A stretch of DNA of 64,000 bases from Candidatus Peregrinibacteria bacterium (lineage in GTDB: Bacteria > Patescibacteriota > Gracilibacteria > UBA1369 > LOWO2-01-FULL-3): NCBI GenBank assembly GCA_018654255.1, contig JABILX010000002.1, positions 1 to 64,000 of the forward strand, written 5' to 3'. The position numbers and the translations under genes were made by a program. Positions 35,591 to 45,590 of this stretch are shown here, piece by piece. Each line of letters begins with the position of its first letter. Within the stretch, counting starts at the first letter, position 1. The notes under the pieces are model-generated. The model saw only the letters and a list, made by a program, of their open reading frames with translations, did not search any database and was not told the origin of the DNA.

Positions 35591-36583
35591 TTAATTGTAC
35601 CGCGCCAATTCCTTCTCATCAAAATAAGGCTCCGTCCAATGCATCGACGCATTACTATCCTCAAAAGAATAAGTTCCAGGCAGATGCTCACCCCATTCTC
35701 CGCTATCAATCATCGCACGCTTAATCTCCGCAACTCGCTTCTCCCATTCCTCAAGAGACCCAACTTTTTCATTAAAAATACAATACTCAGCATGATTCAT
35801 CGCAAAACACCCGAAACAGTGATGTGAATTATGCACATTCTCACAATAAAACAGATCATTCGAATAAAAACACGTCACACAATAGTCACAGTTATAAAGC
35901 TCCATTTCACTCATAACATCATAACAAAGCTCAGATTTATAATAGGAATTACTCATGTCAAAACAATCTTTCAACTCTTCAGAATTATTACAATACATAG
36001 AATCCTCAAGCTTGATTGTATCAAAACACAAAAACGAATTTTTCGAGTCATAAACATAATCACCAGTACAATTCTGGTTGTGAAGCTGATGAACATACAT
36101 CCGAGGAGTTTCACATTTCAACTCCTCCACACGAGCCTCAATCTCTTCAGAGGTCATTGACCTCTTTATTCGATCAACCTCATCCTTATAATTTGCAACT
36201 TTTTTATTAAAAACCATATTTTTTGACCTCCTCTCTCCAACACATCCGAAACAATCGTTACAACCAACACAATCATATAAATACTCACAGTCTGTGCAAT
36301 TCTGACAATCCTGAGAACGATTAGTGTTATAGCATCCCCTACAATCCACACAGTCATAACAAAGCGTACAATCCCTACAATAATCACAACCCACAGAATC
36401 CTTTGAGTTATAGATGAAAAAAGAATAATAACAGTCTTCACTAAACTCACTTCCATAACACAAATAACAATTCTTCATATTCCCCGAATAACTAACATAA
36501 GGACTGTTTTCACACCTTATAATCATTGCCCCCATCCGAGGCTGTTTGAACCTAACGTCGTACATTTGTTTGAGATATGACAT
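35591..36583 (-). CDS. Two-array Cys-rich family protein (330 aa)
   Basis: This soluble 330-residue protein has no signal peptide. Its first array (residues about 25-120) has Cys every 3-6 residues, for example CRDCTLCYDCVDCRGC and CVGCNDCFGCVG, closed by MVFNKKVANYKDE. A second array (about 170-270) ends with YCIFNEKVGSLEEWEK. The tail has the SGEWGE motif. The same layout is seen in the four other large members. Aromatic residues (Tyr, Phe) follow many cysteines. I do not recognise a family; zinc or Fe-S binding is only a guess. It lies upstream of the small ribbon gene and diverges from the broken SLH gene. Confidence 0.65.
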   Translation of the reverse strand: MSYLKQMYDVRFKQPRMGAMIIRCENSPYVSYSGNMKNCYLCYGSEFSEDCYYSFFIYNSKDSVGCDYCRDCTLCYDCVDCRGCYNTNRSQDCQNCTDCEYLYDCVGCNDCFGCVGERRSKNMVFNKKVANYKDEVDRIKRSMTSEEIEARVEELKCETPRMYVHQLHNQNCTGDYVYDSKNSFLCFDTIKLEDSMYCNNSEELKDCFDMSNSYYKSELCYDVMSEMELYNCDYCVTCFYSNDLFYCENVHNSHHCFGCFAMNHAEYCIFNEKVGSLEEWEKRVAEIKRAMIDSGEWGEHLPGTYSFEDSNASMHWTEPYFDEKELARYN

Positions 36584-36747
36584 TTTATTCTGGGTTACTT
36601 AGATCATTAATTTGTATACCATACTTTTTAGACAAACCGAAAAATAAAATTTGCCCAAAAACCTCAACTTAAGGTAAAATCCATAGTTGGACTGAGCATT
36701 CAACTGCTCATCACGTATTTAATCATTAGGTTATAACCCTCACACCT

Positions 36748-39558
36748 ATGAATATCAGAAAAAAACTGCACCGAGCTTTGGCTGTGCTCGGAATTTTAAC
36801 AATCACAACCACAGCCACAATCACCCCGGTCCTAGCAGATAGCTACGATGAGACTACAACCGCAGATTTCAACAAAGGAGCCCACTCAAACACACAGGTA
36901 ACAAACGTAGACAACGGTGAATTAGCTCTAGACGAAAACACCACAACATCCGAAGTCTCAATCCCCTCTCCAGGGCTAGTAACAGATGGAGATTGGGGAA
37001 CAGCATACATGCGACCAAAAATCGTAAATGACACCGGGTACTACGCAACCGATGGATTCCTATATGCAACTTGGCACGAAGATGAAGGCATCGGAAACTC
37101 AGACGACATATGGTTCTCAAAATCAGAAGACGGTGGAGAAACCTGGATTGATCCAGTAAGAGTCGACGATGGTGATGAAGGAATGTGTGAAGGCGCATCA
37201 ACCACATCTATCCTCCCAGACATCGCAGTAAACACAGCTCTAAATCCACCCCAGATATACATCGTCTGGGTTGACGATCGTCCAACGAACGGAATATGTG
37301 AAGAAGGAGGACCAGATCAATACCTCAACGTATGGTTTTCAGGATCTATAGACGGAGGCGACAACTGATCACCGGACGTAAAGGTAAACAATTGGGGATC
37401 CATGAGCCTGCTTGGGCCAATGCTTCCACAACAAGAATTCATTGATGGATATTGGAGAAACTATCAAACTGGAGGACCAAAAGTATCGATGGGACCAGAC
37501 CACCAAGACATTTTAGTAACATGGATGAATGACGAAATAATGCCAGGAGACTACGACATATATTATTCAAAATCACTACAGACCTACCCAACTTACGTAT
37601 TCGACGCAGATTGGTCTACACCATGCCCATACGTTGGAGGATACGTGTTCGGAGACCCAAACTGTGAAGACGCAAAAATCGACGACAACACTTCGGGGGA
37701 AGAGTCCTCGTACTCAGGAGTCCCAGCCATCACAGCAGATCTAGAAGACAGCAACGGACTAATAACAATCGCATATGAAGACCAGAGAGCCTACCAACCA
37801 TGGATGGGAGAAATAGCTCTAGACATTCTATATGTTCAATTCGAAGAATACGGATCAGACCCCTGCCCATTCCCAAAAGTCACCACAGCAAATCTCAGTC
37901 CACTAGACATCACTCCAGGATTTGCACCACCATACCCAACATCGATAGCAAGCTACGAAGTCTCAGACAACAGAGGAAAGCAACCATTCTTCAATTACGA
38001 ACCAGATATTGCTGACGAAGAAGATACGGACTTCGTATATTTCTCATGGACTCAAGAAAGAAACCCAGACGGAGCCGCAAACCCTCTAATATCAAGCTTG
38101 AATGGACTTGTAGCCTTCGATCCAATAACAAGCGATAACAACATAATGTACGATTTCTTTAGTGGACTAGACACCTACCTCGACGTCCAAGTGAATGACG
38201 AAGCTCCCGGAAAATCCCTAGTGTCAGACATCGAAGCGAACATGGACGACGAAAATGAAGCATGGATCGCCTGGACATACTACGGTGAATATACATCTTC
38301 AGAAGTCAGATTCGACCGCTCACAAAACGCAATCAACGCCGGTGGCTCAACATGGGACACAGACGAAACAGTCACAGGAGGAGTAGCTGGTTGGTACACA
38401 ATATCTCCAGATTTAACACAAACAAGATATGGGTGGAACATGGAAGCCCTTCACATGATCTGGAACGACGTCGATCAAACAGACATGCGCGGAGACGGAT
38501 CGATCGGACAAGACCCATACACATCTAGATCTTTGGACTGGGGCAATCACTGGGGACAATATTATCTCACAGGAACAGGAACATATATGTCACAAAACAT
38601 CGACCTGACCGCAACTTCAAGTATTGAATATGGGACATTAAGCTGGTCTGAAACACTCCCAGAAGGCTCAGACGCACAAATCCAACTCAGAACTGCTGAG
38701 ACAGAAGCAGGCTTAGCAGGAGAATCATTTACAGGCCCAGGAGGAAACCCAGGTGCATATTACTCAACATCTTGGAATCAAGATATATACAGTGATCACG
38801 ACGGAGACGGATGGATACAATATCTAGTCCGCCTCACAGGAGCAGACAATTGGGCCCTAACCCCTTTCATGGAAGAGATCGTAATCACATACTCTGAAGG
38901 AGCCGCCGCAGAAGGTGAAGGAGAAGGTGAAGGAGAAGGTGAAGGTGAAGGAGAAGGTGAAGGAGAAGGTGAAGGTGAAGGCGAGGGCGAAGGAGAGGGA
39001 GAAGGCGAATATAACGGCTTTACAGATGTTGACCCAGGTGACCCATACTACGACGCAATAGATTTCGTCGGAAGCAATGATATCTTCGGAGGATATCCAG
39101 ACGGAACTTTCAAACCAAATCAAGTAATTAACAGAGCAGAAACAGCAAAAGTAATCCTCGAAGCACTCAACTACACAATCTACGAAAACCCTGGACACAA
39201 TTTCGGATACTCAGATCTAAACACTTCAGGCTGGTACATGAAGTACATCTTCACATCTTTCGCAAAACAGATAATGAAAGGATACCCAGACATGAGTATG
39301 AAAGCAGAGCAAACCGTTAATAGAGCAGAAATGCTAAAGATGTTCCTAAAAGCGACAGGCTCATCTCTCTCATCTTGCGACGCAACCCCATATCCAGACG
39401 TAACCGCAGACGCTTGGTACTGCACCTACGCAAAATTCGCACAGTTAAACAACCTGGTAGACACAGATTCAAGCGGAAACCTAAACCCGATAAAAGGAAT
39501 GACCCGTGGCGACGTAGCAGAACTTTTTTACAGATACAACACTGCTTTTGGACTGTAA
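36748..39558 (+). pseudogene. SLH-anchored Asp-box surface protein broken by in-frame TGA
   Basis: One frame of 937 codons is cut by TGA at codon 207 (37366-37368) and stays in frame to 39558. The N-terminal part has a signal peptide (ALAVLGILTITTTATI) and a first Asp box (SKSEDGGETW). The TGA lies exactly at the Trp of the second box (SGSIDGGDN, then SPDVKV). The rest continues the beta-propeller-like part, a Gly-Glu linker of about 20 GE pairs, and three SLH repeats (FTDVDPGDPYYDAIDFV and YPDGTFKPNQVINRAETAKVI, for example). It should be a wall-bound sugar- or protein-binding surface protein. Without readthrough only a 206-residue secreted stub forms, or a second start such as ATG 37402 (no signal peptide) is used. 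Confidence 0.7.
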
Positions 39559-39578
39559 CAGATAAGACAAAACCAAGA

Positions 39579-39611
39579 AAAGCCGCTTCCCCAAAAAGGA
39601 GGCGGTTTTTA
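39579..39611 (+). terminator. Intrinsic terminator
   Basis: AAGCCGCTTCC pairs with GGAGGCGGTTT (one G-U pair) around CCAAAAA, with a T-run after it. It lies 20 bases past the stop of the SLH/Asp-box gene. This suggests that the downstream half is still transcribed as one unit with the upstream half. Confidence 0.8.
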
Positions 39612-39705
39612 ACAAATCCTTTACGCTATCCACCCTCCCCCGCCCCATTGCCAAAAAGGCCATTTTGTGATAAAATTCTAGGATAATATTGAAAATAAAA
39701 ACAAA

Positions 39706-40104
39706 ATGGCAAAGCCAATAGATCTAATAGCAGGAGGTCCAGTAGCCTCAACAAATGTCCTTACACAGGATACTGCTTTGACAGACAGAATGGACAGAAA
39801 CGCCGAGAAACTCCAATGCGAACCTATTTTAGACGCAATACGAAGCACTAGAGATCTAGTAAAACATGCTGTTGTAGACGTCCCCCTTCAAACCTGGGAA
39901 AAAGTAAAAAACCTCACAGTAAACCTACTCACAGCGCCATTCCTAAAAGTAGCCCAAATCGTCACAAACGTAAAAAATTCAGTCCAGGCAGTCCTAGGCG
40001 GAGGAATGTTGGCGATAGAAGGCTTAGTATCAACACCGGTATCAAGTGTCGGAGGAAAAATAAGAAGCTTCAAACCAGACCAATCAGAACCTCTCCCCGC
40101 ATAG
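39706..40104 (+). CDS. Hypothetical protein
   Basis: This 132-residue protein has a helical middle with a short, moderately hydrophobic stretch (LTVNLLTAPFLKVAQIV, residues 65-80) and a later one (VQAVLGGGMLAIEGLVSTPV). It looks amphipathic rather than membrane-spanning. The family is unknown. It lies between the terminator and the converging Cys-rich gene at 40108 (3-base gap). Codon use agrees with the neighbours. Confidence 0.45.
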   Translation: MAKPIDLIAGGPVASTNVLTQDTALTDRMDRNAEKLQCEPILDAIRSTRDLVKHAVVDVPLQTWEKVKNLTVNLLTAPFLKVAQIVTNVKNSVQAVLGGGMLAIEGLVSTPVSSVGGKIRSFKPDQSEPLPA

Positions 40105-40107
40105 TTT

Positions 40108-41040
40108 TTAGTGCTCAATCCCCTCAAATTCCTCATCTTCAAAAACTGACATCAAATTCCCAGCCTCCGAAGATTCCAGGAGCTCTTTCCATATCTCAGC
40201 AACTCGAGTTTCATACTCCTCCTTCGATGTGCAAGGCTCATTCAAAACATGATACTTCTTGTGATGCAGACCATCACACATGAAACAACTTTTGCAGTCC
40301 TGGCACTGAAAACAGAACTGACAATCCGAACAATTCGCCAAAAAACACGAATAATTACAATTAAAATTCCATCCTCCACCAATACACTCATAACCCAACT
40401 CAACCTTGGTAAAAGAACAATCAACAGAATCAATTATCTCATAAGCATTAAAACAATACGCATCATCTCGCGATCGAACCATATCAAAACTCCAATAACA
40501 CCTCTGAGAATTCTCGATATGATTTCCAACACAATCCTCTGACTTCAAAATAAAATCTCTGTGAGGAACTTTCAGTTTCAATTCCTGAACCTGTTTCACA
40601 TCGTGTTCTGAAAACCGAACATTCTCAATATAACTCTCATACTCCTCCTGAGAAACTTTCTCATTAAACAAATGATATTTCTTACGAACCAATCCAACAC
40701 ACCCATAACATTCATCACAACCAGTACAATCATAACAACCCACACAATCCCGACAATCCTTGCAGTCCTGACAAAACGAGCATCCATAACACCGCGCACA
40801 ATCCATACATTCATAACAAAGCTCACATTTCTCACAATATGAACAGTCCACCACATCCTCCCCGTGATAAACCCAATAATTATAGTAACAATCCCTCTGC
40901 CAACCACTTCCCCTCGTAAAAAAACAATCCTTGCTATGATTCGTGTGTGAAGTAAAAGCCGAGTTTTCACAATTCCACTGGGTCAGCGCCAGCTTCGGTG
41001 TCTCAAGAAGCAACTTTTTATAATCTTCAAGGAAACTCAT
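40108..41040 (-). CDS. Two-array Cys-rich family protein (310 aa)
   Basis: This 310-residue protein has 35 cysteines by my count (11%). The first array (about residues 45-120) is the densest in the family, a row such as CYECMDCARCYGCSFCQDC, closed by HLFNEKVSQEEYES. The second array (about 165-260) ends with YHVLNEPCTSKEEYE. The C-terminal SGEWG motif of its relatives is changed here (SSEAGNL). There is no ribbon and no signal peptide. The gene lies 9 bases after the lipoprotein at 41050 in the same direction, so the two could share a transcript. Confidence 0.65.
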   Translation of the reverse strand: MSFLEDYKKLLLETPKLALTQWNCENSAFTSHTNHSKDCFFTRGSGWQRDCYYNYWVYHGEDVVDCSYCEKCELCYECMDCARCYGCSFCQDCKDCRDCVGCYDCTGCDECYGCVGLVRKKYHLFNEKVSQEEYESYIENVRFSEHDVKQVQELKLKVPHRDFILKSEDCVGNHIENSQRCYWSFDMVRSRDDAYCFNAYEIIDSVDCSFTKVELGYECIGGGWNFNCNYSCFLANCSDCQFCFQCQDCKSCFMCDGLHHKKYHVLNEPCTSKEEYETRVAEIWKELLESSEAGNLMSVFEDEEFEGIEH

Positions 41041-41049
41041 ACAAGAAAA

Positions 41050-41769
41050 TTAATATCCTCCAATTCCAACTCCCCAATCACCCTCATAATTTAACCAACA
41101 ATTGTCCGCATCCTCCCGAAAATCAGGATCACTATTCATACAATCAATCATCTCCCCAAGAAAAATATTATCAAACTCCACATCAAACGGCCCCCAAGTC
41201 GCATCACAATAATCATAATGATGAACATGTTTCTTGTTAACACCATCCAAACACCTCATATACGAATCAAAAGCAGGATCACTCGAAAGATCAATATACA
41301 TAGTCCCAATCAACCCATAAGTCCCACTCTCAAAAACAGCTGGTTCCCATTCCTCTTCCTCTTCAAGCATCTCCCCATAAAATTCAGCTAACTCACTATC
41401 CCCCTCCTCATAAGAAGTTACAGCAAAATTCGCGATATCAACCTCTTCCTCTTCAGCTTGTGCAGCCGCCTCCTCGGCCTCTTGCGCAGCTGTTATAGCA
41501 TCCATAGCCTCATCGAAGTCGGTCAGATTTCCCGACCAACTCTCATTAGGATCATCATCCTCAGGATCCCAATTCAAACCCTCCGCATCGGGAGGCAAGA
41601 TAAGATTACCATCCTCATCAAAATTCATTTCATCTCCATCAGTCTCATCCCCACTCGCCAGCTCCTTTAACGCAACACCCCAATCTTTAACAATCTCAAA
41701 AGGATCACAAGCAGTCAGCCCAAACAAAACAACTCCCGCCAAAACAATAATGAAAATTTTTCTAGACAT
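41050..41769 (-). CDS. Acidic lipoprotein
   Basis: From the ATG at 41769 (MSRKIFIIVLAGVVLFGLTAC) the product is 239 residues with a clear signal and lipobox (LTAC), so it should be lipid-anchored at Cys 20 or so. The mature part is very acidic (Glu/Asp-rich, with an Ala/Glu helix at about 95-115). The end has cysteines (NSDPDFREDADNCW and YMRCLDG). No family is recognised. An extended -10 box lies upstream. The next gene in the same direction is the 310-residue Cys-rich protein. Confidence 0.65.
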   Translation of the reverse strand: MSRKIFIIVLAGVVLFGLTACDPFEIVKDWGVALKELASGDETDGDEMNFDEDGNLILPPDAEGLNWDPEDDDPNESWSGNLTDFDEAMDAITAAQEAEEAAAQAEEEEVDIANFAVTSYEEGDSELAEFYGEMLEEEEEWEPAVFESGTYGLIGTMYIDLSSDPAFDSYMRCLDGVNKKHVHHYDYCDATWGPFDVEFDNIFLGEMIDCMNSDPDFREDADNCWLNYEGDWGVGIGGY

Positions 41770-41793
41770 AGAAAAAAGGTTAAGTACTAAGCA

Positions 41794-41802
41794 ATTATAG
41801 CA
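41794..41802 (-). promoter_or_regulatory. Extended -10 promoter (TGCTATAAT)
   Basis: Minus-strand TGCTATAAT, 25 bases upstream of the lipoprotein start at 41769. Confidence 0.5.
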
Positions 41803-41895
41803 TAGTAAAAAGAACTCAAGCAATTACAAGTAAACCATTGACAGACCAGACTTTCTAAGTCAGAATACACCCCATTTCAAATCCCAAACATAATA

Positions 41896-42384
41896 ATGAA
41901 AATCGAAATAATAGACCCAGAAACCAGAGAACCAACAGAAGACATCACTCAGAGAGTAATGATTGTCGACCCAAATCTTCAACTTGCAGCAACAGAAACA
42001 AGAGCTCTGATATTAATCAAGACGGGTAGAGAAGAAGAAGCTCTACCTTTACTTAGAGAAGGGATGGAAAGTGGCCTTCACGTCTCTAGATTTATGTACG
42101 CCAGCATAATGCTCGAAAAAGACAGAAGCCAATATAAATACTGGATCGGAGAGATGTTTTTAGGAGTAAGAGATCAATACATGCTAATGAAAATGGCTAG
42201 CACAATATTAGATGTAATAACCCTGGGACTAGGAACCACCCCTCAAACACAGTACAGAACACCAGACACAACAACCATATTAGCAACAATGCATGAATTC
42301 CCATCAAAACCAGACACAGAAAAAGACGAAATACTAAGAGAAATCCAAGGAAGCCTAGCAATCTTTACAACGACTCCAAACTAA
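41896..42384 (+). CDS. Short TPR-like hypothetical protein
   Basis: This 162-residue protein has one recognisable helix pair (LAATETRALILIKTGREEEALPLLREGM) with the spacing of a single TPR repeat, then helical and unordered stretches. The N-terminus (MKIEIIDPETREP) is a strand. The stop overlaps the converging 42365 gene by 20 bases. The function is unknown, perhaps protein binding. Confidence 0.5.
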   Translation: MKIEIIDPETREPTEDITQRVMIVDPNLQLAATETRALILIKTGREEEALPLLREGMESGLHVSRFMYASIMLEKDRSQYKYWIGEMFLGVRDQYMLMKMASTILDVITLGLGTTPQTQYRTPDTTTILATMHEFPSKPDTEKDEILREIQGSLAIFTTTPN

Positions 42385-43240
42385 AACCACTAATCAAATC
42401 ACGATCTTTAGTTCCAGCCCCTTCTCCAAGAGCAGTCGTTATTCGACTAGCAAAAGAATGCCTCATCTCCCCAGTAGTAACAGCATTATTCAAATCAGCA
42501 TTAACATGTAAAAGCAAAGATCCTTTCCTGAAAATAGGACTATCCATAGATTGCAAAAACTGCCTACTTCCTTGCACCTTAGGTAAATGCCGAGTCAAAT
42601 CAATGTAAAGCAATCTAGGCCTATCCTCATTGAAGACACTCCCATCAACCACAAAAAACCCATCGGCCCCATAAAGATTATCCAGGGGAGTACCTAAAGC
42701 ACTGTACCACTTCACAAGAGATTTATCCTCAACACCCAAATGACTACACACCTCAGAATGCAATTTTTTCATAAAACCATCATCAACCAAACCAGGATCA
42801 ACAGGGTTAACACCCTCCGCCTGTGCGCGAACAACATATCTAGTCAAAGCCTGTTTCAACAGATTATACAACCTATCCTCACCTTTGTTATAAGTATGAG
42901 TAAATTTATTTAAGACATGAACCATTTCCCCTTGAACACAACCCTTTTGAGAAAGAGGCACTTCCTTAAATTGCCTTGCAAGCTCAATCAATTTTTTCAC
43001 AGTTCTAGGCAAAGATTTAACAGCTCTTTTATACATTTTCTCCTGTTTCATCAACTTCCGATCAGGAGTACACAAAGCATCCTCATCAATAAGTCTATCT
43101 ACAATACTTTCTTCAAGTAGAGGCTCAGTCATTTCCCCCCCAAGCAAAGCTTCAGCAGCTTCACCACGACTGTACTGCAACTGAGTTATTTCATCATCAT
43201 CACTCACATATGAACCTAAGTGGGTATATTGTCCATTCAT
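42365..43240 (-). CDS. Hypothetical protein
   Basis: This 291-residue soluble protein is helical in its first half (KQEKMYKRAVKSLPRTVKKL). A mixed end has strands around RLLYIDLTRHLPKVQGSRQ and GSLLLHVNADLNNAV. I recognise no motif. It lies on the minus strand between the TPR-like gene and the 315-residue Cys-rich gene, in the direction of the latter, 76 bases apart. No start signal decides between possible starts, so I keep the longest. Confidence 0.45.
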   Translation of the reverse strand: MNGQYTHLGSYVSDDDEITQLQYSRGEAAEALLGGEMTEPLLEESIVDRLIDEDALCTPDRKLMKQEKMYKRAVKSLPRTVKKLIELARQFKEVPLSQKGCVQGEMVHVLNKFTHTYNKGEDRLYNLLKQALTRYVVRAQAEGVNPVDPGLVDDGFMKKLHSEVCSHLGVEDKSLVKWYSALGTPLDNLYGADGFFVVDGSVFNEDRPRLLYIDLTRHLPKVQGSRQFLQSMDSPIFRKGSLLLHVNADLNNAVTTGEMRHSFASRITTALGEGAGTKDRDLISGFSLESL

Positions 43241-43316
43241 TTTTTATTTTTTGATTGTAATAAGTAATTATACGTCAAAAAACCCTTTCTGTCAAAGACC
43301 TGGGGCCCACAAAAAA

Positions 43317-44264
43317 TCACCCAGCATCAAACCTCTCCCCCTCCAAAATAGGCCACTTCCCCCACTCGCCCGAAGCTTTCATCTCCTCAATAATCTCCGC
43401 CTTCTTTTTTTCATAATCTTCAGGCGAATACTTCTCATTCAAAATCATATATTCACCATGATTAACACTCACGCAACCAAAACAATTTTTCGAATTAAAA
43501 ACCTGAAAACAATAATCACAATCACGCGTAACCTCACAATAGTAACAAAACGAGCAATTGTAGCCTTTACCAACCTGAATGCACTGATAACACTGATTGA
43601 GATCCACATTCGACGTAACATCCCACGTATCCACGGTCCTTTCCCCATAAACATTGTAATGAAAATAAACATACCCACAATCCTGAACACCATCAGCATC
43701 AAAACACTCAACACAGCGCTGAGCATTCTGCAAATGATCTCCAGTACTATCTTCAATCCTGTAATTCATCATATGTTGATGAGGAACAGACTCTTTGATT
43801 TTTTCAAACTCAGCAAAAATCGCATCCATACCTTTAGCCTTCCATTCAACAACACCTTTCTCATACTCCTCTTCCGAAAGCTTTTTATTAAACAAAGTAT
43901 GTTGCTGCTGCCGAAGTCCAGCACACCCAAAACAATTGCTGCATCCAATACAATCATAACAAAACATCGAGTCACTCACCCTCCTGCAATCCTGCAACCA
44001 CACACCGTTATAGCACTCATGACAATTCACACATTCATAACAAAGTTCACACAAATCACACACACTACAATCCCCACAATATTTGCACTTTTTCCCCTGA
44101 ATACAGTACATACAATGCTCAAAATAATCCCCATGCACACACATATAACAGTTCTTCGAAAAATAGAGGTAATCGTTATATTCACACCCTGTGTTCTTGA
44201 ACCCGCGCAATCCTAGGTGCGCAGATTTCTGCTTCAATTTTTGGAAATCTTCAAAAAATGTCAT
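43317..44264 (-). CDS. Two-array Cys-rich family protein (315 aa)
   Basis: This 315-residue protein has a first array at about residues 25-120 (CSVCDLCELCYECVNCHEC and CIGCSNCFGCAG), closed by HTLFNKKLSEEEYEK. The second is at about 165-255 (CYQCIQVGKGYNCSFCYYC), closed by MILNEKYSPEDYEKKK. The ending ASGEWGKW is the family tail. The stop is TGA. The TrmB-like regulator gene ends 19 bases upstream of its start, making it the one member with a clear regulator in the same unit. Confidence 0.65.
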   Translation of the reverse strand: MTFFEDFQKLKQKSAHLGLRGFKNTGCEYNDYLYFSKNCYMCVHGDYFEHCMYCIQGKKCKYCGDCSVCDLCELCYECVNCHECYNGVWLQDCRRVSDSMFCYDCIGCSNCFGCAGLRQQQHTLFNKKLSEEEYEKGVVEWKAKGMDAIFAEFEKIKESVPHQHMMNYRIEDSTGDHLQNAQRCVECFDADGVQDCGYVYFHYNVYGERTVDTWDVTSNVDLNQCYQCIQVGKGYNCSFCYYCEVTRDCDYCFQVFNSKNCFGCVSVNHGEYMILNEKYSPEDYEKKKAEIIEEMKASGEWGKWPILEGERFDAG

Positions 44265-44283
44265 CAGGTGGAATTATAACAAC

Positions 44284-45021
44284 CTAACTCCTCCCCCACA
44301 ACTCCTCAAACATCGATCTCTGAGTCTGAGCTAAAACTTTGTTCCAAATCTCAACCGCAGCCACTTCTCTTTCATCATAAGAAAACATATAAACTTTTTC
44401 ATCTGTAATGATCGTGTCAGAGTCAAACTTAACCCTCTTTGGAAGAACTTTTATCTTGTGATTAGAAGTGTTCGCATCCCTGAAATATTCACGCCCCCTT
44501 TTACAATCAATCACAAACTCTTTCACCTTAAGTTTTTTAGCATGAATAGCATCTTCAATTTTATCAAAATAAATCTGCATCACCTTATTATTAACCCCAG
44601 GATTAACAAACGCACAAAAACCCTTTTCCTTGATTACTTCTTCATAAACTTTCATCACAGCCTCTTCCCCTTCATAAAACTTCACCTTGGGAGTCACAGA
44701 GAGTTTATTTTCCAAAGCTTCTAAATCAGATAAATTTGCATCAAAAAGTTGCCTCGTCCTCTTGAGATCCGCCTCCTTTGCTCCAAGTAGATCCTCGAGT
44801 TCTTGAACAGGAATACACTTAAAATATTTCATCTTATTCCTATCAAATTGCTCAACTAAACCAAGCTTCTGAAGCTCCTCAAGAATCAAATACATCGTCG
44901 GTCGCGGCACACTCATATACCGAGCGATCACACTCACCGGCTGAGCACCAAGCTCAAGCATTTTCAAAAACGTACTAGCTCCCCTCTCATCCGTCCCAAG
45001 ATTTATTATTAATTCACGCAT
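44284..45021 (-). CDS. TrmB-like transcriptional regulator
   Basis: This 245-residue protein has a winged-helix start (MLELGAQPVSVIARYMSVPRPTMYLILEELQKLGLVE, about residues 22-60), a long coiled helix (about 75-105), and a C-terminal domain (VKFYEGEEAVMKVYEEVI, about 115 on) that fits TrmB regulators of archaea and bacteria. TrmB proteins sense sugars or other small molecules; the ligand here is unknown. It lies directly ahead of the 315-residue Cys-rich gene in the same direction. It may control that gene and possibly the other family members. Confidence 0.75.
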   Translation of the reverse strand: MRELIINLGTDERGASTFLKMLELGAQPVSVIARYMSVPRPTMYLILEELQKLGLVEQFDRNKMKYFKCIPVQELEDLLGAKEADLKRTRQLFDANLSDLEALENKLSVTPKVKFYEGEEAVMKVYEEVIKEKGFCAFVNPGVNNKVMQIYFDKIEDAIHAKKLKVKEFVIDCKRGREYFRDANTSNHKIKVLPKRVKFDSDTIITDEKVYMFSYDEREVAAVEIWNKVLAQTQRSMFEELWGRS

Positions 45022-45091
45022 ATTTTACGCCCACACAAGGCTTGTTGTCAGAAATTATCGACAGCTTTAGTATAGCAATTTAACAGGTTAT

Positions 45092-45580
45092 ATGTCAAGA
45101 TCCAAAACCTCACCCAGTCAGCCAGCCTTGACAATCAAACGATCCGATGCTATAGTTCGCCCTAAACTTAACCACCATAAAATGTTTAGAACAGCAAAGG
45201 ATTTGATTCAAGAATTCGAAGAAATAAAAGCATCAAAACTTGAAGAAGCAAAAAACGATGTAAAAGACAGGGAAAAAGCAATTCTAGACAGAGTTGACCT
45301 CAAAAAAACACGAGAAGAAATTGAGGAAATAATAAAGACCGCAAGTCAAGAAGCCGACTCAGCTCTCCATGAAAAATTAGAACCACTGAGAAAAGAGGTG
45401 AGAAACATGATAAAAGACTTAGAAATAATGATAGATAGTCGCAGTCAGGACCCATTCGTTCAAAAGCTACTAAAAGAAAAGGCTGAGGCACATCACATGG
45501 CATGTGAATTAGACGAAGACGATGATGATGACTTAGGCCTCGACCTTGAAGACGACCCAGACGATGACATTGACGACTAA
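45092..45580 (+). CDS. Coiled-coil protein with acidic tail
   Basis: This 162-residue protein is mostly one long charged helix (about residues 30-130, KDREKAILDRVDLKKTREEI and so on) and ends in an acidic tail (DEDDDDDLGLDLEDDPDDD). No family is recognised. It leads a three-gene row (45092, 45591, 46182) with very small gaps. A protein-binding or chaperone-type role is possible from the acidic tail and coiled coil only. Confidence 0.5.
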   Translation: MSRSKTSPSQPALTIKRSDAIVRPKLNHHKMFRTAKDLIQEFEEIKASKLEEAKNDVKDREKAILDRVDLKKTREEIEEIIKTASQEADSALHEKLEPLRKEVRNMIKDLEIMIDSRSQDPFVQKLLKEKAEAHHMACELDEDDDDDLGLDLEDDPDDDIDD

Positions 45581-45590
45581 CACAACCACA

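Noticed and set aside
36748-39558. UGA recoding (Gly or Trp) for the whole genome
   Set aside because: Genes at 32300, 43317, 50407 and 52417 (minus) end in TGA at natural protein ends; reading through the TGA at 32300 would run deep antisense into aspA. The standard code explains these ends.
43251-44216. 321-codon open frame on the + strand opposite a Cys-rich gene
   Set aside because: It is Ile/Thr/His-rich, has no plausible start signal and is the mirror of the Cys-rich coding strand. Similar antisense frames occur opposite all family members.
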